Below the pieces are notes generated by a model that was given only the letters and a program-made list of their open reading frames with translations, searched no databases and was not told the origin of the DNA. Positions 33,595-42,743 of a DNA stretch of 64,000 bases are shown piece after piece. The DNA is from Clostridia bacterium (lineage in GTDB: Bacteria > Bacillota > Clostridia > Oscillospirales > Acutalibacteraceae), in contig CAAEIG010000081.1 in assembly GCA_900755895.1 (NCBI GenBank), forward strand, positions 62,001 to 126,000. The letters run 5' to 3'. How positions within the stretch are numbered: position 1 is the first letter of the stretch; the number at the start of each line of letters is the position of its first letter. Both the position numbers and the translations under genes were made by a program.

Positions 33595-34574
33595 TCTGGA
33601 CGGCAGTGCTCTGTGGATTCTTGTTGGATTGTCTCTTGGGTGACCCAGAAAAAATGCCCCATCCCGTGGTCTGGATGGGCAAGGCGATCTCCCGACTGGA
33701 AGGCTGGCTGCGCCGCCGGTTCCCCCAAACTCCCCAAGGGGAGCGGGCTGGGGGTATCGTGCTGGCCATTGTCCTGCCAGTGGGGACCCTTATCATCAGC
33801 GGTGGGCTGTGCTGGCTCTTCTGGTGGATTCACCCCTTATTGGGGCTGGCGCTGCAGGCTTTCTGGTGCTGGCAGGCCTTGGCTATGCGGTGCCTTGCCA
33901 AAGAGAGCCGCAACGTGTATCGCTGTCTTAAAACTCAGGGCTTGGAGGCCGGACGGAAAGCGGTATCCCGCATTGTAGGCCGGGACACTGCCCAGCTTTC
34001 GGAGCAGGGAGTGGTCAAGGCTGCTGTGGAGACCGTGGCGGAGAATTTTTCCGATGGAGTATTGGCTCCCATGCTGTATATGTTGATTGGCGGTGCCCCG
34101 CTGGCTCTTGCCTATAAAGCCATCAACACCATGGATAGCATGGTGGGATACAAAAATGAAAAGTACCTGTATTTTGGGCGGGCTGCGGCTAAGCTGGACG
34201 ATGTAGTCAACTATCTGCCCTCTAGAATAGCAGCGCTGTTTTGGATTCTCACCTGCCCCTTGGCGGGAGGTAACGGGAAAAACGCCTGGAAGATCTGGCG
34301 ACGGGACCGGCGCAATCATGCCAGTCCTAACTCGGCGCAGACCGAGTCCGCCTGTGCCGGATCCCTGGGGGTACAGCTGGCGGGGCCGGCTTCCTATTTT
34401 GGGAAGTTGCTGGAGAAGCCCACCATTGGGGACCCGGAAAGGGAGATCCAGCCGGAAGATATTCTGCGCACCAATCGGATGATGATTGTTGCCAGTGTGG
34501 CAAGTCTTGTGATTGGACTGGCGATTCGCGGAGCGGTGATGTTCCTGGCAGTGGGATCTCACTGGCTTTTGTGA
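33591..34574 (+). CDS. cbiB: Adenosylcobinamide-phosphate synthase
   Basis: Predicted 327-residue membrane protein with four or more hydrophobic segments. LLDCLLGDPEKMPHPVVWMG at the start, then ETVAENFSDGVLAPMLY and INTMDSMVGYKNEKY, and RDRRNHASPNSAQTESACAG, are CbiB signatures. It attaches aminopropanol phosphate to adenosylcobyric acid. The threonine-phosphate decarboxylase gene that makes this aminopropanol phosphate follows. Confidence 0.95.
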   Translation: MIWTAVLCGFLLDCLLGDPEKMPHPVVWMGKAISRLEGWLRRRFPQTPQGERAGGIVLAIVLPVGTLIISGGLCWLFWWIHPLLGLALQAFWCWQALAMRCLAKESRNVYRCLKTQGLEAGRKAVSRIVGRDTAQLSEQGVVKAAVETVAENFSDGVLAPMLYMLIGGAPLALAYKAINTMDSMVGYKNEKYLYFGRAAAKLDDVVNYLPSRIAALFWILTCPLAGGNGKNAWKIWRRDRRNHASPNSAQTESACAGSLGVQLAGPASYFGKLLEKPTIGDPEREIQPEDILRTNRMMIVASVASLVIGLAIRGAVMFLAVGSHWLL

Positions 34575-34629
34575 TGAGAACCACGTGTTTTATGATGTGT
34601 TTTAGAATGCATTGGAATGGAGGCAACAC

Positions 34630-35715
34630 ATGAGCCATTGCCATCAAATGGGAGATCCCCCGGCCCCGCTGGTACACGGCGGGGACTGGGCCGGGTACTT
34701 GGAGGAATACGGGGGCCAGCCCTTGGATTTTTCCGCAAATGTCAGCCCTTTGGGGGTGCCCCAAGGGGTGAAAAATGCCATAGCAGCCGCTGCGGAAAGA
34801 GCTGACCGCTACCCGGATCCGCTTTGCCGTTCTCTGTGCAGGAAATTGGCAGCCCACGAGCAGGTTCCGCAATCCTATGTGCTGTGTGGTAATGGAGCAG
34901 CAGATTTGATCTTCCGCGGGGTGCTGGCTAGAAGGCCCAAAAGGGCCCTGCTCACCGCGCCTGCCTTCGCCGAGTATGAAGCGGCTCTCACCGCCTGTGG
35001 TTGTCAGGTGGAGCGCTACCTTCTTCGAGAGGACAACCAATTTCGGCTGGAAGAAGGTTTCCTAGAGGCCATCGTCCCTGGTGTGGAGATGGTGTTTCTC
35101 TGCGAACCAAACAATCCCACAGGGGTTACTTCCCCCCGAGAACTCCTGTTGCAGGTGGCGGAGCGGTGTGCTCAATGCGGAGCTCTGTTGATGCTGGACG
35201 AGTGTTTCGGTGGCTTTTTGGAGCATCCAGAGGATCATACCTTAAAAGGGGCATTGGCTCAATTTCCCCATGTGATGATCTTAAAGGCCTTCACCAAGCT
35301 CTATGCCATGGCGGGAGTGCGGTTGGGGTACGCCCTGTGCGCTGATAGTGCATTGTTGGAAGAGATGCGGGAGGCCGGACAGCCTTGGGCGGTTTCCTCC
35401 TTGGCCCAGGCCGCCGGGGAAGCAGCCCTGGAGGAGAGGGAGTACGTAGAGCAGGTACGGCAGATGGTAGCACAGGAGCGCCCCTGGATGGTGGAACAAC
35501 TGGTCAGCCTGGGCATGGAAGTGGTCCCCGGAGAGGCCAACTATCTGCTGTTTCGGTGCACAATCCCTTTGATCCAGCCCTTACGGGAGAGGGGAATTCT
35601 GCTGCGCAGCTGTTCCAATTATCACGGATTGGATGAAACCTGGTACCGCACTGCGGTGCGCACTCACGATGAAAATATCCGCCTGATCCAGGCGCTGAAC
35701 GAGGTGGTACAATGA
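34630..35715 (+). CDS. cobD: L-threonine-O-3-phosphate decarboxylase
   Basis: Predicted 361-residue PLP enzyme of the aminotransferase fold. HGGDW, LDFSANVSPLG, CEPNNPTG and the PLP-lysine stretch ILKAFTKLYAMAGVRLGY fit CobD and its relatives in histidinol-phosphate aminotransferase. The operon context decides for CobD, which makes (R)-1-aminopropan-2-yl phosphate. The ATG at 34630 follows ATGGAGG; a TTG at 34612 is in frame but poorly placed. No threonine kinase (PduX) gene is present nearby. Confidence 0.92.
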   Translation: MSHCHQMGDPPAPLVHGGDWAGYLEEYGGQPLDFSANVSPLGVPQGVKNAIAAAAERADRYPDPLCRSLCRKLAAHEQVPQSYVLCGNGAADLIFRGVLARRPKRALLTAPAFAEYEAALTACGCQVERYLLREDNQFRLEEGFLEAIVPGVEMVFLCEPNNPTGVTSPRELLLQVAERCAQCGALLMLDECFGGFLEHPEDHTLKGALAQFPHVMILKAFTKLYAMAGVRLGYALCADSALLEEMREAGQPWAVSSLAQAAGEAALEEREYVEQVRQMVAQERPWMVEQLVSLGMEVVPGEANYLLFRCTIPLIQPLRERGILLRSCSNYHGLDETWYRTAVRTHDENIRLIQALNEVVQ

Positions 35716-37190
35716 AACAGGCCAAATGCATCATGGTGCAGGGCACCATGTCGGGAGCTGGGAAAAGTCTTCTCTGTGCCGGGCTGTGCCGGATCTTTGC
35801 CCAGGACGGATGGAGAACCGCTCCATTCAAGAGTCAGAACATGGCCCTGAACAGCTACGTCACCCGGGACGGCCTGGAAATGGGCCGGGCCCAGGTGGTG
35901 CAGGCACAGGCGGCGGGCAAGGAGCCGGATGTGCGGATGAATCCCATTTTGCTAAAACCCTCCAGCGATATTGGCAGCCAGGTCATTGTCAACGGGGAGA
36001 TTTTGGGGCAGATGAAGGCTTCCGAGTATTTCCGCAAAAAGCGCCAGTTGATCCCGGACATTCTGAAAGCGTACAACAGTTTGGCAGCGGAAAATGACAT
36101 CATCGTCATTGAGGGAGCGGGAAGTCCGGCGGAAATCAATCTGCGTGCCGATGACATTGTGAATATGGGTATGGCGGAGTTGGTGGATGCTCCTGTGCTG
36201 CTGGCAGGGGATATTGACCGAGGCGGGGTGTTCGCCCAGCTGTATGGTACGGTTGCCCTGTTGGAAGAGCAGGAACGTGCCCGCATCGGCGGCCTGATTA
36301 TCAACAAGTTTCGGGGAGATGAAGCCATTCTAAGGCCGGGTCTCACCATGCTGGAGGAAAAAACAGGAATCCCCGTGCTGGGAGTTGTGCCCTATCTCCG
36401 GGTGAATGTGGACGACGAGGATTCCTTAGCGCCTTGTTTGGAGAATCAGGGGGAGAGGAAGCCGCTGGATATTGCAGTGATCCGCCTGCCTCGCATCTCC
36501 AATTTCACCGATTTCACTCTGCTGGATGAGCATCCTGCCATGGGAGTGCGCTACGTGCAAAGTTCCCGCGAGCTGGGCAGCCCTGATCTTGTGATCCTGC
36601 CAGGCACCAAGAGCACGCTGTCCGACCTCTTGTGGCTGAGGCAGTGCGGGCTGGAGGCCGCAGTGTGTAAGCTGGCCCATGGTGGAACGCCCATACTGGG
36701 TGTGTGTGGTGGATATCAGATGCTGGGAGAGACCTTGTCGGACCCCTGGGGTACCGAGGGAGGCGGGGAGCTGCGCGGTATGGGCTTGTTGCCGGTGGAT
36801 ACCGTGTTCAGTGACCGCAAGACTCGCACCCGAGTTCAGGCAGTGGTGAAGGCTCCCGAGTTTGCCGGGGCACAGCTGGACGGCTATGAGATCCACACCG
36901 GAAAAACCACCGTGAGGGGAGAAGTTTTTTGCGTGCTGGATAACGGACAGCCGGACGGATGTGTCAGTGGAAATGTGTTTGGCACCTATCTGCACGGCTT
37001 GTTTGATACCGGAAGCCTGACTGGGAAGCTGGCGGAGTACTTGTGCCAGCGCAAGGGGATTTCCTGTGAGCAGGCGGAGGTTCTCTCGCATGAGGCTTAT
37101 CAGGAGCAGCAGTTTGATCTGTTGGCTCAGGGGATCCGTCAGGCACTGGATATGGATGCCATCTATGCGTTGATGGAGGGGAAGAGATAG
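35712..37190 (+). CDS. cbiP: Cobyric acid synthase
   Basis: Predicted 492 residues. It amidates carboxyls b, d, e and g using glutamine and ATP. The N-terminal GTMSGAGKSLLCAGLCR and FKSQNMALNS stretches, and the C-terminal glutaminase domain with LPGTKST and nucleophile Cys in LGVCGGYQMLG, followed by GYEIHTG, are diagnostic of CbiP/CobQ. It overlaps cobD by ATGA and precedes the adenosyltransferase gene by one base. Confidence 0.96.
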   Translation: MKQAKCIMVQGTMSGAGKSLLCAGLCRIFAQDGWRTAPFKSQNMALNSYVTRDGLEMGRAQVVQAQAAGKEPDVRMNPILLKPSSDIGSQVIVNGEILGQMKASEYFRKKRQLIPDILKAYNSLAAENDIIVIEGAGSPAEINLRADDIVNMGMAELVDAPVLLAGDIDRGGVFAQLYGTVALLEEQERARIGGLIINKFRGDEAILRPGLTMLEEKTGIPVLGVVPYLRVNVDDEDSLAPCLENQGERKPLDIAVIRLPRISNFTDFTLLDEHPAMGVRYVQSSRELGSPDLVILPGTKSTLSDLLWLRQCGLEAAVCKLAHGGTPILGVCGGYQMLGETLSDPWGTEGGGELRGMGLLPVDTVFSDRKTRTRVQAVVKAPEFAGAQLDGYEIHTGKTTVRGEVFCVLDNGQPDGCVSGNVFGTYLHGLFDTGSLTGKLAEYLCQRKGISCEQAEVLSHEAYQEQQFDLLAQGIRQALDMDAIYALMEGKR

Positions 37191-37191
37191 T

Positions 37192-37704
37192 ATGGAAAAG
37201 GGTCTGATTCACCTGTATTGGGGGAACGGAAAAGGGAAGACCACAGCAGCCATGGGAGTGGCTCTGCGGTCTTTGGCAGCTGGGAAAAAGGTGGCCATTG
37301 TCCAGTTCCTCAAAGGACGGGAGAGTGGAGAAATCACATTGCTCTCCCAGTTAGGGGCCCGGATTTATCGTGGAAAGACAGGCGATAAATTTGTCTTTCA
37401 GATGACGGAGGACGAGAAAGCAGAAACCCGCAAATTGCAGGAAGAAAATCTGCTTGCAGCCTTGCAGGAGCCAGCGGACCTGCTCATCCTGGACGAAGCC
37501 TGCGCCGCTCTGGAGTTGAACATGGTGGATGAAGCTCTGCTGAAGCGTGCCGTGGCGGAAAAGCCAGAGGGCCAAGAGTTGATTCTCACAGGTCGAAATC
37601 CAGCGGACTGGATGAAGGAGAGCGCCGACTATTCCACAGAGATGCACTGCTGGCGGCACCCGTATGACAAAGATGTCTCTGCAAGAGAAGGCGTGGAATA
37701 TTGA
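37192..37704 (+). CDS. cobA: Corrinoid adenosyltransferase (CobO/BtuR type)
   Basis: Predicted 170 residues. It transfers the adenosyl group of ATP to cob(I)yrinic acid diamide. The P-loop GNGKGKTTAAMG near residues 10-21 and the stretch LLILDEACAAL fit the BtuR/CobO/CobA family, as does ILTGRNP. Note that the symbol cobA is also used for the methyltransferase domain of the cobA-hemD fusion in this window. It closes the 18-gene operon and is followed by a terminator. Confidence 0.95.
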   Translation: MEKGLIHLYWGNGKGKTTAAMGVALRSLAAGKKVAIVQFLKGRESGEITLLSQLGARIYRGKTGDKFVFQMTEDEKAETRKLQEENLLAALQEPADLLILDEACAALELNMVDEALLKRAVAEKPEGQELILTGRNPADWMKESADYSTEMHCWRHPYDKDVSAREGVEY

Positions 37705-37763
37705 GAATTGGAAAGAGCAGTCATTTTTGTGTCAGTCGGTTTGTTTAAAGAGAAAGTTAAAAA

Positions 37764-37804
37764 GCGGTTCCCGCAGAGATCTTCTCTGCAGGGACCGCTT
37801 TTGT
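37764..37804 (+). terminator. Bidirectional terminator after the cobalamin operon
   Basis: Arms GCGGTTCCCGCAGAG and CTCTGCAGGGACCGC (37764-37798, one mismatch) are flanked by A and T tracts on both sides. It should serve both the rightward operon and the leftward histidine kinase gene. Confidence 0.85.
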
Positions 37805-37823
37805 TGTTTGTAGAATCCATGTG

Positions 37824-39071
37824 TTAGAAAACCAATCTGAACCAGAACCAGTTGTCCGCTGTCTGGTCAAATTGGAAAACGGCGTTGTGCGTTTGGCAGA
37901 AAGCTGCAATGGACTTCACTCCCAGTCCATGTCCTGCTCGTTGAGCGATGGGGAGGCCCTGGCTGTCAAAAGAAATTTGGCCATCACAGGGGTTGGATAC
38001 TTCAAGCATCAGGGCGGGAAATGCCACGGCTTTACAACAAAGCTTCCGTTTTTCAGGCGGCAGTTTTTGATTGGCATGAATGGCGTTTTCCAGAGCATTG
38101 GCAAAAACAATTGCCAGCTCACCTTCATCCACCGGCAGTGTGTCAGGGAGGGATAGTTTAGCTTCCACTGGAATCCCCAGCTGTTGTGCTTGTTCAAAGT
38201 AAGAGGAGAGCACAGCGTCCAATACCGGTGGCCGGCACCAGTGGATTTCCCTGTGATGATCTAACCGCTTTTGGGCGGAGTTTAAGAAATCGAGGGCGGT
38301 CTCTCGATCCCCTTGTGCTACCAGCTGTGCTGCGGTTTGCAGCCTGTGGCGCAGATCGTGGCGCTCTGTGCGGAGAGTGTTTTCGGTCGTCCTTACCGCA
38401 TCCATTCGGCTTTCCAGAGCGGATACCTGCAATCTGAGCATGTCCCGTTGGCTGTTGGCTTGTGCTTGTTTTTGAACATGTTCAAAAAAGACATACATAA
38501 AGTAGTACGCGCTGCCGCACACTGCCAACAACCCATAACTGATTATTGTAGCGGCAGCAGGGTTGACGGGCAAAATGCTGTTGATCGTGTAAAGAATGAC
38601 AAGAAACGTGGCGATTGGGATGATGCAGAGAATGGACCAACCATGATTTAACTGATATAACATTTGCCGGTAGGTGGAACTGAAACGCCTCAGCAAAAAG
38701 AACATCAAAAGAAACGAAAGGGTGCGTGCAACGAAAGAGATAAAGATATTTTCTCCCAGAAATAGTTTTGCCAAAAAAGAGTTTGCTGTCCCAATACAGC
38801 CGATGAACAGAGCGGTTGCAATGTTGAAGATTGCACGAAACCCCCGCTGCTTGGAACACCAAAGCGTAATTAAAATATATGGAAGCGTCATTGTAAACGC
38901 TCCTACTCGCAGGTAGGTGTCCCAGAAATTGAAGAAGAGCAGCCCTGTTAGATTTGCTAAGACCACCAGTGCCACTGTGACAATCCACCGCATCCGCCAG
39001 GTAGAAATCGGCTCTCGAAAATCAATCAACAGCATGACGTAACTGCCCAAAAACGCCTGGGTCACCGCCAC
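37824..39071 (-). CDS. AgrC-like sensor histidine kinase (GHKL ATPase, polytopic sensor)
   Basis: Predicted 415 residues from the GTG at 39071. About six transmembrane helices fill the first 200 residues, followed by a dimerisation helix with TERHDLRHRLQ (phospho-His in the RHDLRH motif) and a GHKL ATPase domain with ANALENAIHAN (N-box) and GHGLGVKSI (G-box). It pairs with the adjacent LytTR regulator. The GTG has no close ribosome binding site. GAGGAGG lies eight bases before an in-frame CTG at 39095, which would add the hydrophobic residues LNLYYTLL, so initiation at CTG is a real possibility. No AgrB/AgrD-like peptide genes are adjacent, so the signal is unknown. Confidence 0.87.
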   Translation of the reverse strand: MAVTQAFLGSYVMLLIDFREPISTWRMRWIVTVALVVLANLTGLLFFNFWDTYLRVGAFTMTLPYILITLWCSKQRGFRAIFNIATALFIGCIGTANSFLAKLFLGENIFISFVARTLSFLLMFFLLRRFSSTYRQMLYQLNHGWSILCIIPIATFLVILYTINSILPVNPAAATIISYGLLAVCGSAYYFMYVFFEHVQKQAQANSQRDMLRLQVSALESRMDAVRTTENTLRTERHDLRHRLQTAAQLVAQGDRETALDFLNSAQKRLDHHREIHWCRPPVLDAVLSSYFEQAQQLGIPVEAKLSLPDTLPVDEGELAIVFANALENAIHANQKLPPEKRKLCCKAVAFPALMLEVSNPCDGQISFDSQGLPIAQRAGHGLGVKSIAAFCQTHNAVFQFDQTADNWFWFRLVF

Positions 39072-39122
39072 AAGTAGGGTGTAGTATAGATTCAGTTTTC
39101 ATGCCTCCTCATCCGGTAGGTG

Positions 39123-39866
39123 TCATCGAGGTTCATCCAATTCTGCCAGCCAATAGTTGCCCCAAGCGCGTTTGAAATCCGCTGCAGCTGCTCGTGGGAG
39201 CGGTATGGTTTCGCCATTGTCCAAGGTAGCAATATAACTTTTCATCCCAGTGACATATTGATTGTTTATCACAAAACTGGCACCGCAAAGCTGGAAGCGC
39301 CGGTCAGCCAGGAGGGGGGCAACAACCTCCCGAAAAGGTGCGCGTATGGTTTGGGAGTCCACAATGTCGTCAACACAGTGATAGCGGATAAAACGCCCCA
39401 CACGTTCCGCATAGCGAATTCGTTCTAATAAGATACGGCGAGTTCCTTTGGTGGTATTTACCACTATGGCGCTGCTTTGCCGTTGAAGCCTCTTTTTTGC
39501 TACACCGTTCATCACCTGAAAGAGCTTGTCTTTTTCCACTGGTTTCAGCAGGTAAAAGAAAGCACGAACGTCATAACTGTCAGCGGCAAACTCGTTGGAA
39601 TTGGTGAGAAAGATAATCTCACCATGATCGCCCAAAGCCCGCAGATGGCGGCCAGTTTCAATGCCGCTCATCTCTGGCATGATGATGTCCAGCACGTATA
39701 AGTCAAAATGTCCCTGCACCTCTCGCTGAGCCAACAGAGATTTCGCGTCTGAAAAAGTAGATACCTGTCCGTTTAATTGGGGATGTGCCTGAAGATAGGT
39801 ATTTAACAGTTTTTCCGTCTGATTTAATTCCTTGATCTCGTCGTCACAGACGGCAATTCGTAGCAT
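39123..39866 (-). CDS. LytTR-family response regulator
   Basis: Predicted 247 residues. The receiver domain (about 1-120) has the acidic pair CDDE, phospho-acceptor Asp in YVLDIIMPEMSG, and a Lys in LLKPVEKD. The C-terminal LytTR DNA-binding domain (about 140-240) includes ILLERIRYAERVGR and the FQLCGASFVINNQYV stretch. The ATG at 39866 follows AAAGGAG; a longer in-frame reading to 39980 is not needed. It is the first gene of a two-gene operon with the histidine kinase. Confidence 0.93.
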   Translation of the reverse strand: MLRIAVCDDEIKELNQTEKLLNTYLQAHPQLNGQVSTFSDAKSLLAQREVQGHFDLYVLDIIMPEMSGIETGRHLRALGDHGEIIFLTNSNEFAADSYDVRAFFYLLKPVEKDKLFQVMNGVAKKRLQRQSSAIVVNTTKGTRRILLERIRYAERVGRFIRYHCVDDIVDSQTIRAPFREVVAPLLADRRFQLCGASFVINNQYVTGMKSYIATLDNGETIPLPRAAAADFKRAWGNYWLAELDEPR

Positions 39867-39970
39867 GGCTGACGGCTCCTTTTGTCGATAAATGTGGTTG
39901 CGAATTCTGCGCAGAAAGGGATAAATTCTGCAAGCCCGCTTCACAGAACCCGGATTCTCAGTACAATTTA

Positions 39971-39999
39971 ACCATAGCATTAAAGTAATCTGCCGTCAA
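39971..39999 (-). promoter_or_regulatory. Putative promoter of the LytTR/kinase operon
   Basis: On the minus strand TTGACG and TATGGT are separated by 17 bases, about 100 bases ahead of the regulator start. The leader between them contains repeated TTCTGC half-sites. Confidence 0.5.
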
Positions 40000-40037
40000 G
40001 ATAAATCCTTTTAATACACGGGAGGAGGAGCGGGATT

Positions 40038-41204
40038 ATGGGACTGCATATTAAGAAATGTAAACGGAGATTTTTTAAGATGGTGAAAGTTCCCCCAGAG
40101 ATTCGTCAGGATTTTTTGCGGGATTCGGTGCGGAAAAATAAACTCTCTCTGCGGATTTCCTGTGGCATCATTTTTGTGATGGAGTTTTGGAATATTCTGA
40201 GGGTCTTGTTTTTATCCCGCTCAGGCCTGGGAACACTGAACAATCGCATTTATTTTGCCATGTACTGTGCATTGATTGCGCTGGCGGTGCTGTGGCTTGT
40301 TTTGGAACGGTTTTTGGGAAACTTCTCTGTGCAGCGACAATGGATTGCCCAGTATGTCATGACGAATTTGCTTCTTTTTTGGCACATGGTGCTTAACATG
40401 TATGACCTCTACCGTGACCCTGCTGCGGGAACTGCGGTACTGACAACAGCATCGTTGGCCCTTGCATTGTTGATCCAAATGCTTCCAAGCTACAGCTTGA
40501 TCCAATATTCTGTGAGTTATCTTTTGTTCAGAGTCACCATTGCCCCCATGCTGGATTCGGGTGATCGTCTCAATTTAACCATTACATTTGTAGTAGCTGT
40601 GGCGGTTTCCCTGGCACATGCTCATCAGACTTGTGTGGCTCTTAAGCAGCGAAAAAAGATCATTGAGATGAACTCCAAATTGCAAGAACTGGTGCAGTTG
40701 GATTCTCTAACAGGCCTATTGAACAAGACGACGGTGGAATGTCGGGCGGAGCAGTTACTTAATGCTTTGGACAATGCAGAAACTTCTCGAGGGTTGACTT
40801 TATTCTTAGTAGACTTGGATGAATTTAAACGAATCAACGATCAATATGGTCACCCCTGTGGCGACCATGTGCTGATAGAAACAGCTGTTTCTATCAGGAA
40901 TACTTTTGCAGGAGCAGTCGGTCAGGGGCGTATCGGAGGGGATGAGTTTGCGATCCTCTACGATTTTCCCATGGAGGAAAAACAGGCGACTGCCCTGGGT
41001 CAAGAATTGGAGAACCATTTGAGTGGTATTTCCTGGGAAGAGCAGTCTCTTTCTATTTGCTGCAGCATCGGCATTTGCGTATGTACAAAGCCCCAAAGCT
41101 CTTATCGGGAGTTGTATGCGGAAACCGATCAGATGTTGTATTTAGCTAAGAGGAGCGGCAAGGGGAAGTGTTGCTTTTGCCGCTTGGAACCCGGGGAACA
41201 ATAG
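40038..41204 (+). CDS. Membrane-anchored diguanylate cyclase (GGDEF)
   Basis: Predicted 388 residues. About five or six membrane helices (roughly 40-195) are followed by a GGDEF domain with LDSLTGLLNK, DLDEFKRINDQYGH and the intact active-site motif GGDEF near residues 300-304. It should make cyclic di-GMP from two GTP. The RxxD inhibitory site normally five residues before GGDEF is not present (GAVGQGRI instead), so product inhibition may be absent. The ATG has a GGAGGAG site. It is divergent from the LytTR/kinase operon. No EAL or PilZ gene is nearby. Confidence 0.93.
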   Translation: MGLHIKKCKRRFFKMVKVPPEIRQDFLRDSVRKNKLSLRISCGIIFVMEFWNILRVLFLSRSGLGTLNNRIYFAMYCALIALAVLWLVLERFLGNFSVQRQWIAQYVMTNLLLFWHMVLNMYDLYRDPAAGTAVLTTASLALALLIQMLPSYSLIQYSVSYLLFRVTIAPMLDSGDRLNLTITFVVAVAVSLAHAHQTCVALKQRKKIIEMNSKLQELVQLDSLTGLLNKTTVECRAEQLLNALDNAETSRGLTLFLVDLDEFKRINDQYGHPCGDHVLIETAVSIRNTFAGAVGQGRIGGDEFAILYDFPMEEKQATALGQELENHLSGISWEEQSLSICCSIGICVCTKPQSSYRELYAETDQMLYLAKRSGKGKCCFCRLEPGEQ

Positions 41205-41255
41205 AGTGTAGAAGAAACGTGATGTGGAGGGTACGCTGTTGATCCTACTGCAGAA

Positions 41256-41284
41256 ACGCGTCCAACACGATGTGTTGGACGCGT
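41256..41284. repeat. Perfect 13-bp palindromic hairpin between convergent genes
   Basis: ACGCGTCCAACAC and GTGTTGGACGCGT flank a 3-base loop. It lies between the diguanylate cyclase and MATE genes. The stem is strong but neither side has a clear T-run, so Rho-independent termination is uncertain. Confidence 0.6.
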
Positions 41285-41372
41285 CTTGCTGTTCTAAACG
41301 ATGCAAAGTTTTTTGTGTGAATGGAGAATCCAATTTTACAAGGTAGGGGAAGCCCTCAGGTAAGTAGCTTTG

Positions 41373-42743
41373 CTAGTTCTGTATAGGTGCAGTTGTTGCC
41401 CCCATATGTTTGAATTCTCGCCGTACCAAAACAACTGAGACAATAAATGCAATGAAGTCCGCGATAGGTCCTGCTAAAAGCACGCCAAAGATGCCCAGCC
41501 ACAGGGGTAAAATCAGTATGAGAGGAATGAGGAAAAATACCTGTCGCGTCAAGGAAAGCAGCAGTCCGCGCAGTGCTTTTCCGATGGCGGTGAAGAAGTT
41601 GGAGGACAACAACTGCACGCCGTTTACCAAAACCATAAAGAGGAATGTGCGCATAAACAGGACTGCGAAATCAAAATACAGCTTGTCCCCGGTGCCGAAC
41701 AGAGAAATGATGGTCCGAGGAAAAAACTGAAACAGTACAAAGCCCACGGCTGAAACAACGAAGTTCCACCGAATGGCCAACAGATATGCTTGTTTTACTC
41801 TGGCGTACTGTTTGGCTCCATAGTTAAATCCGATGATGGGCTGCACTCCTTGAGAGATGCCCACAATGACAGAGAGCAAAATAGCGTTGGTCTTCATGAC
41901 AATACCGCAGGCCGCCAAGGGGATCTCCTGCCCATAGTCGGAAAGGGCTCCGTAATAGGTGAGCGAATTGTTTAAAACAATTTGTACTATGGTGATAGCC
42001 ACTTGATTGATACAGCTGCTGGTACCCATGTAAAACGTGCGCAGGCAGTCCTTTCCGTGCAGACGAAAACTGCTTTTTTCCAGACGAATCGTCTTAAACT
42101 TCCACAGATATCTCAGTGCCAGCAAGAAAGATAAAATCTGGCCTAAAACAGTGGCCCAAGCTGCGCCTGCCACACCCCAGTGGAACAGGAAAATGAACAC
42201 GGGATCTAGGATGCAATTGACGATGGCTCCTGCTACCATGCACACCATGGAATATTTTGGGCTGCCGTCGGCTCGAATCAAATTGCTGATGGCATTGGTC
42301 AAAATCAACAGGGGCATACCCAACAGGGTGATACCTGCATACTGCTGGGCATAGGGGAGGATTTCCTCGGTAGCACCGAACACTCGAAGCATTGGTGTGA
42401 GAAACAGTTCCCCAACCAAGAGATAGAGTGCGCCGGCCAAAACGCCTAAGCAAACGGCGTTTCCAGCGATACCAGCCGCCTTATCCGGTTGCCGCTGCCC
42501 CAGGTATAGGGAAAAACGAGAAGCGCTTCCGATGCCAATCAGCAAAGAAATGGCCAGACAGATGGTGGATAGGGGATAGGATACGTTGGTAGCGGCGTTG
42601 CCCAAATATCCCACGCCTTGACCAATAAAAACTTGATCCACAATATTGTATAGGGAACTGACCAACATGGCGGTGATGCTGGGCAGGGCAAACTTTCTCA
42701 ACAGTGTGGGGATCTTTTCAACGCCCAGTGGATTTTCATTCAT
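41373..42743 (-). CDS. MATE-family multidrug/cation efflux transporter
   Basis: Predicted 456-residue membrane protein with twelve hydrophobic segments. NPLGVEKIPTLLRKFALPS at the start and LYNIVDQVFIGQGVG in the first helices are typical of clostridial DinF/NorM-like MATE exporters. Several in-frame starts exist (42767, 42752, 42743); AGAGAG nine bases before 42743 and family N-termini favour the last. It overlaps the MarR gene by eight bases, so the pair is co-translated and probably MarR-controlled. The substrate is unknown. Confidence 0.9.
   Translation of the reverse strand: MNENPLGVEKIPTLLRKFALPSITAMLVSSLYNIVDQVFIGQGVGYLGNAATNVSYPLSTICLAISLLIGIGSASRFSLYLGQRQPDKAAGIAGNAVCLGVLAGALYLLVGELFLTPMLRVFGATEEILPYAQQYAGITLLGMPLLILTNAISNLIRADGSPKYSMVCMVAGAIVNCILDPVFIFLFHWGVAGAAWATVLGQILSFLLALRYLWKFKTIRLEKSSFRLHGKDCLRTFYMGTSSCINQVAITIVQIVLNNSLTYYGALSDYGQEIPLAACGIVMKTNAILLSVIVGISQGVQPIIGFNYGAKQYARVKQAYLLAIRWNFVVSAVGFVLFQFFPRTIISLFGTGDKLYFDFAVLFMRTFLFMVLVNGVQLLSSNFFTAIGKALRGLLLSLTRQVFFLIPLILILPLWLGIFGVLLAGPIADFIAFIVSVVLVRREFKHMGATTAPIQN

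Noticed and set aside
41256..41284. Perfect hairpin considered as an intrinsic terminator
   Set aside because: No proper T-run follows on either strand; kept as a repeat only.
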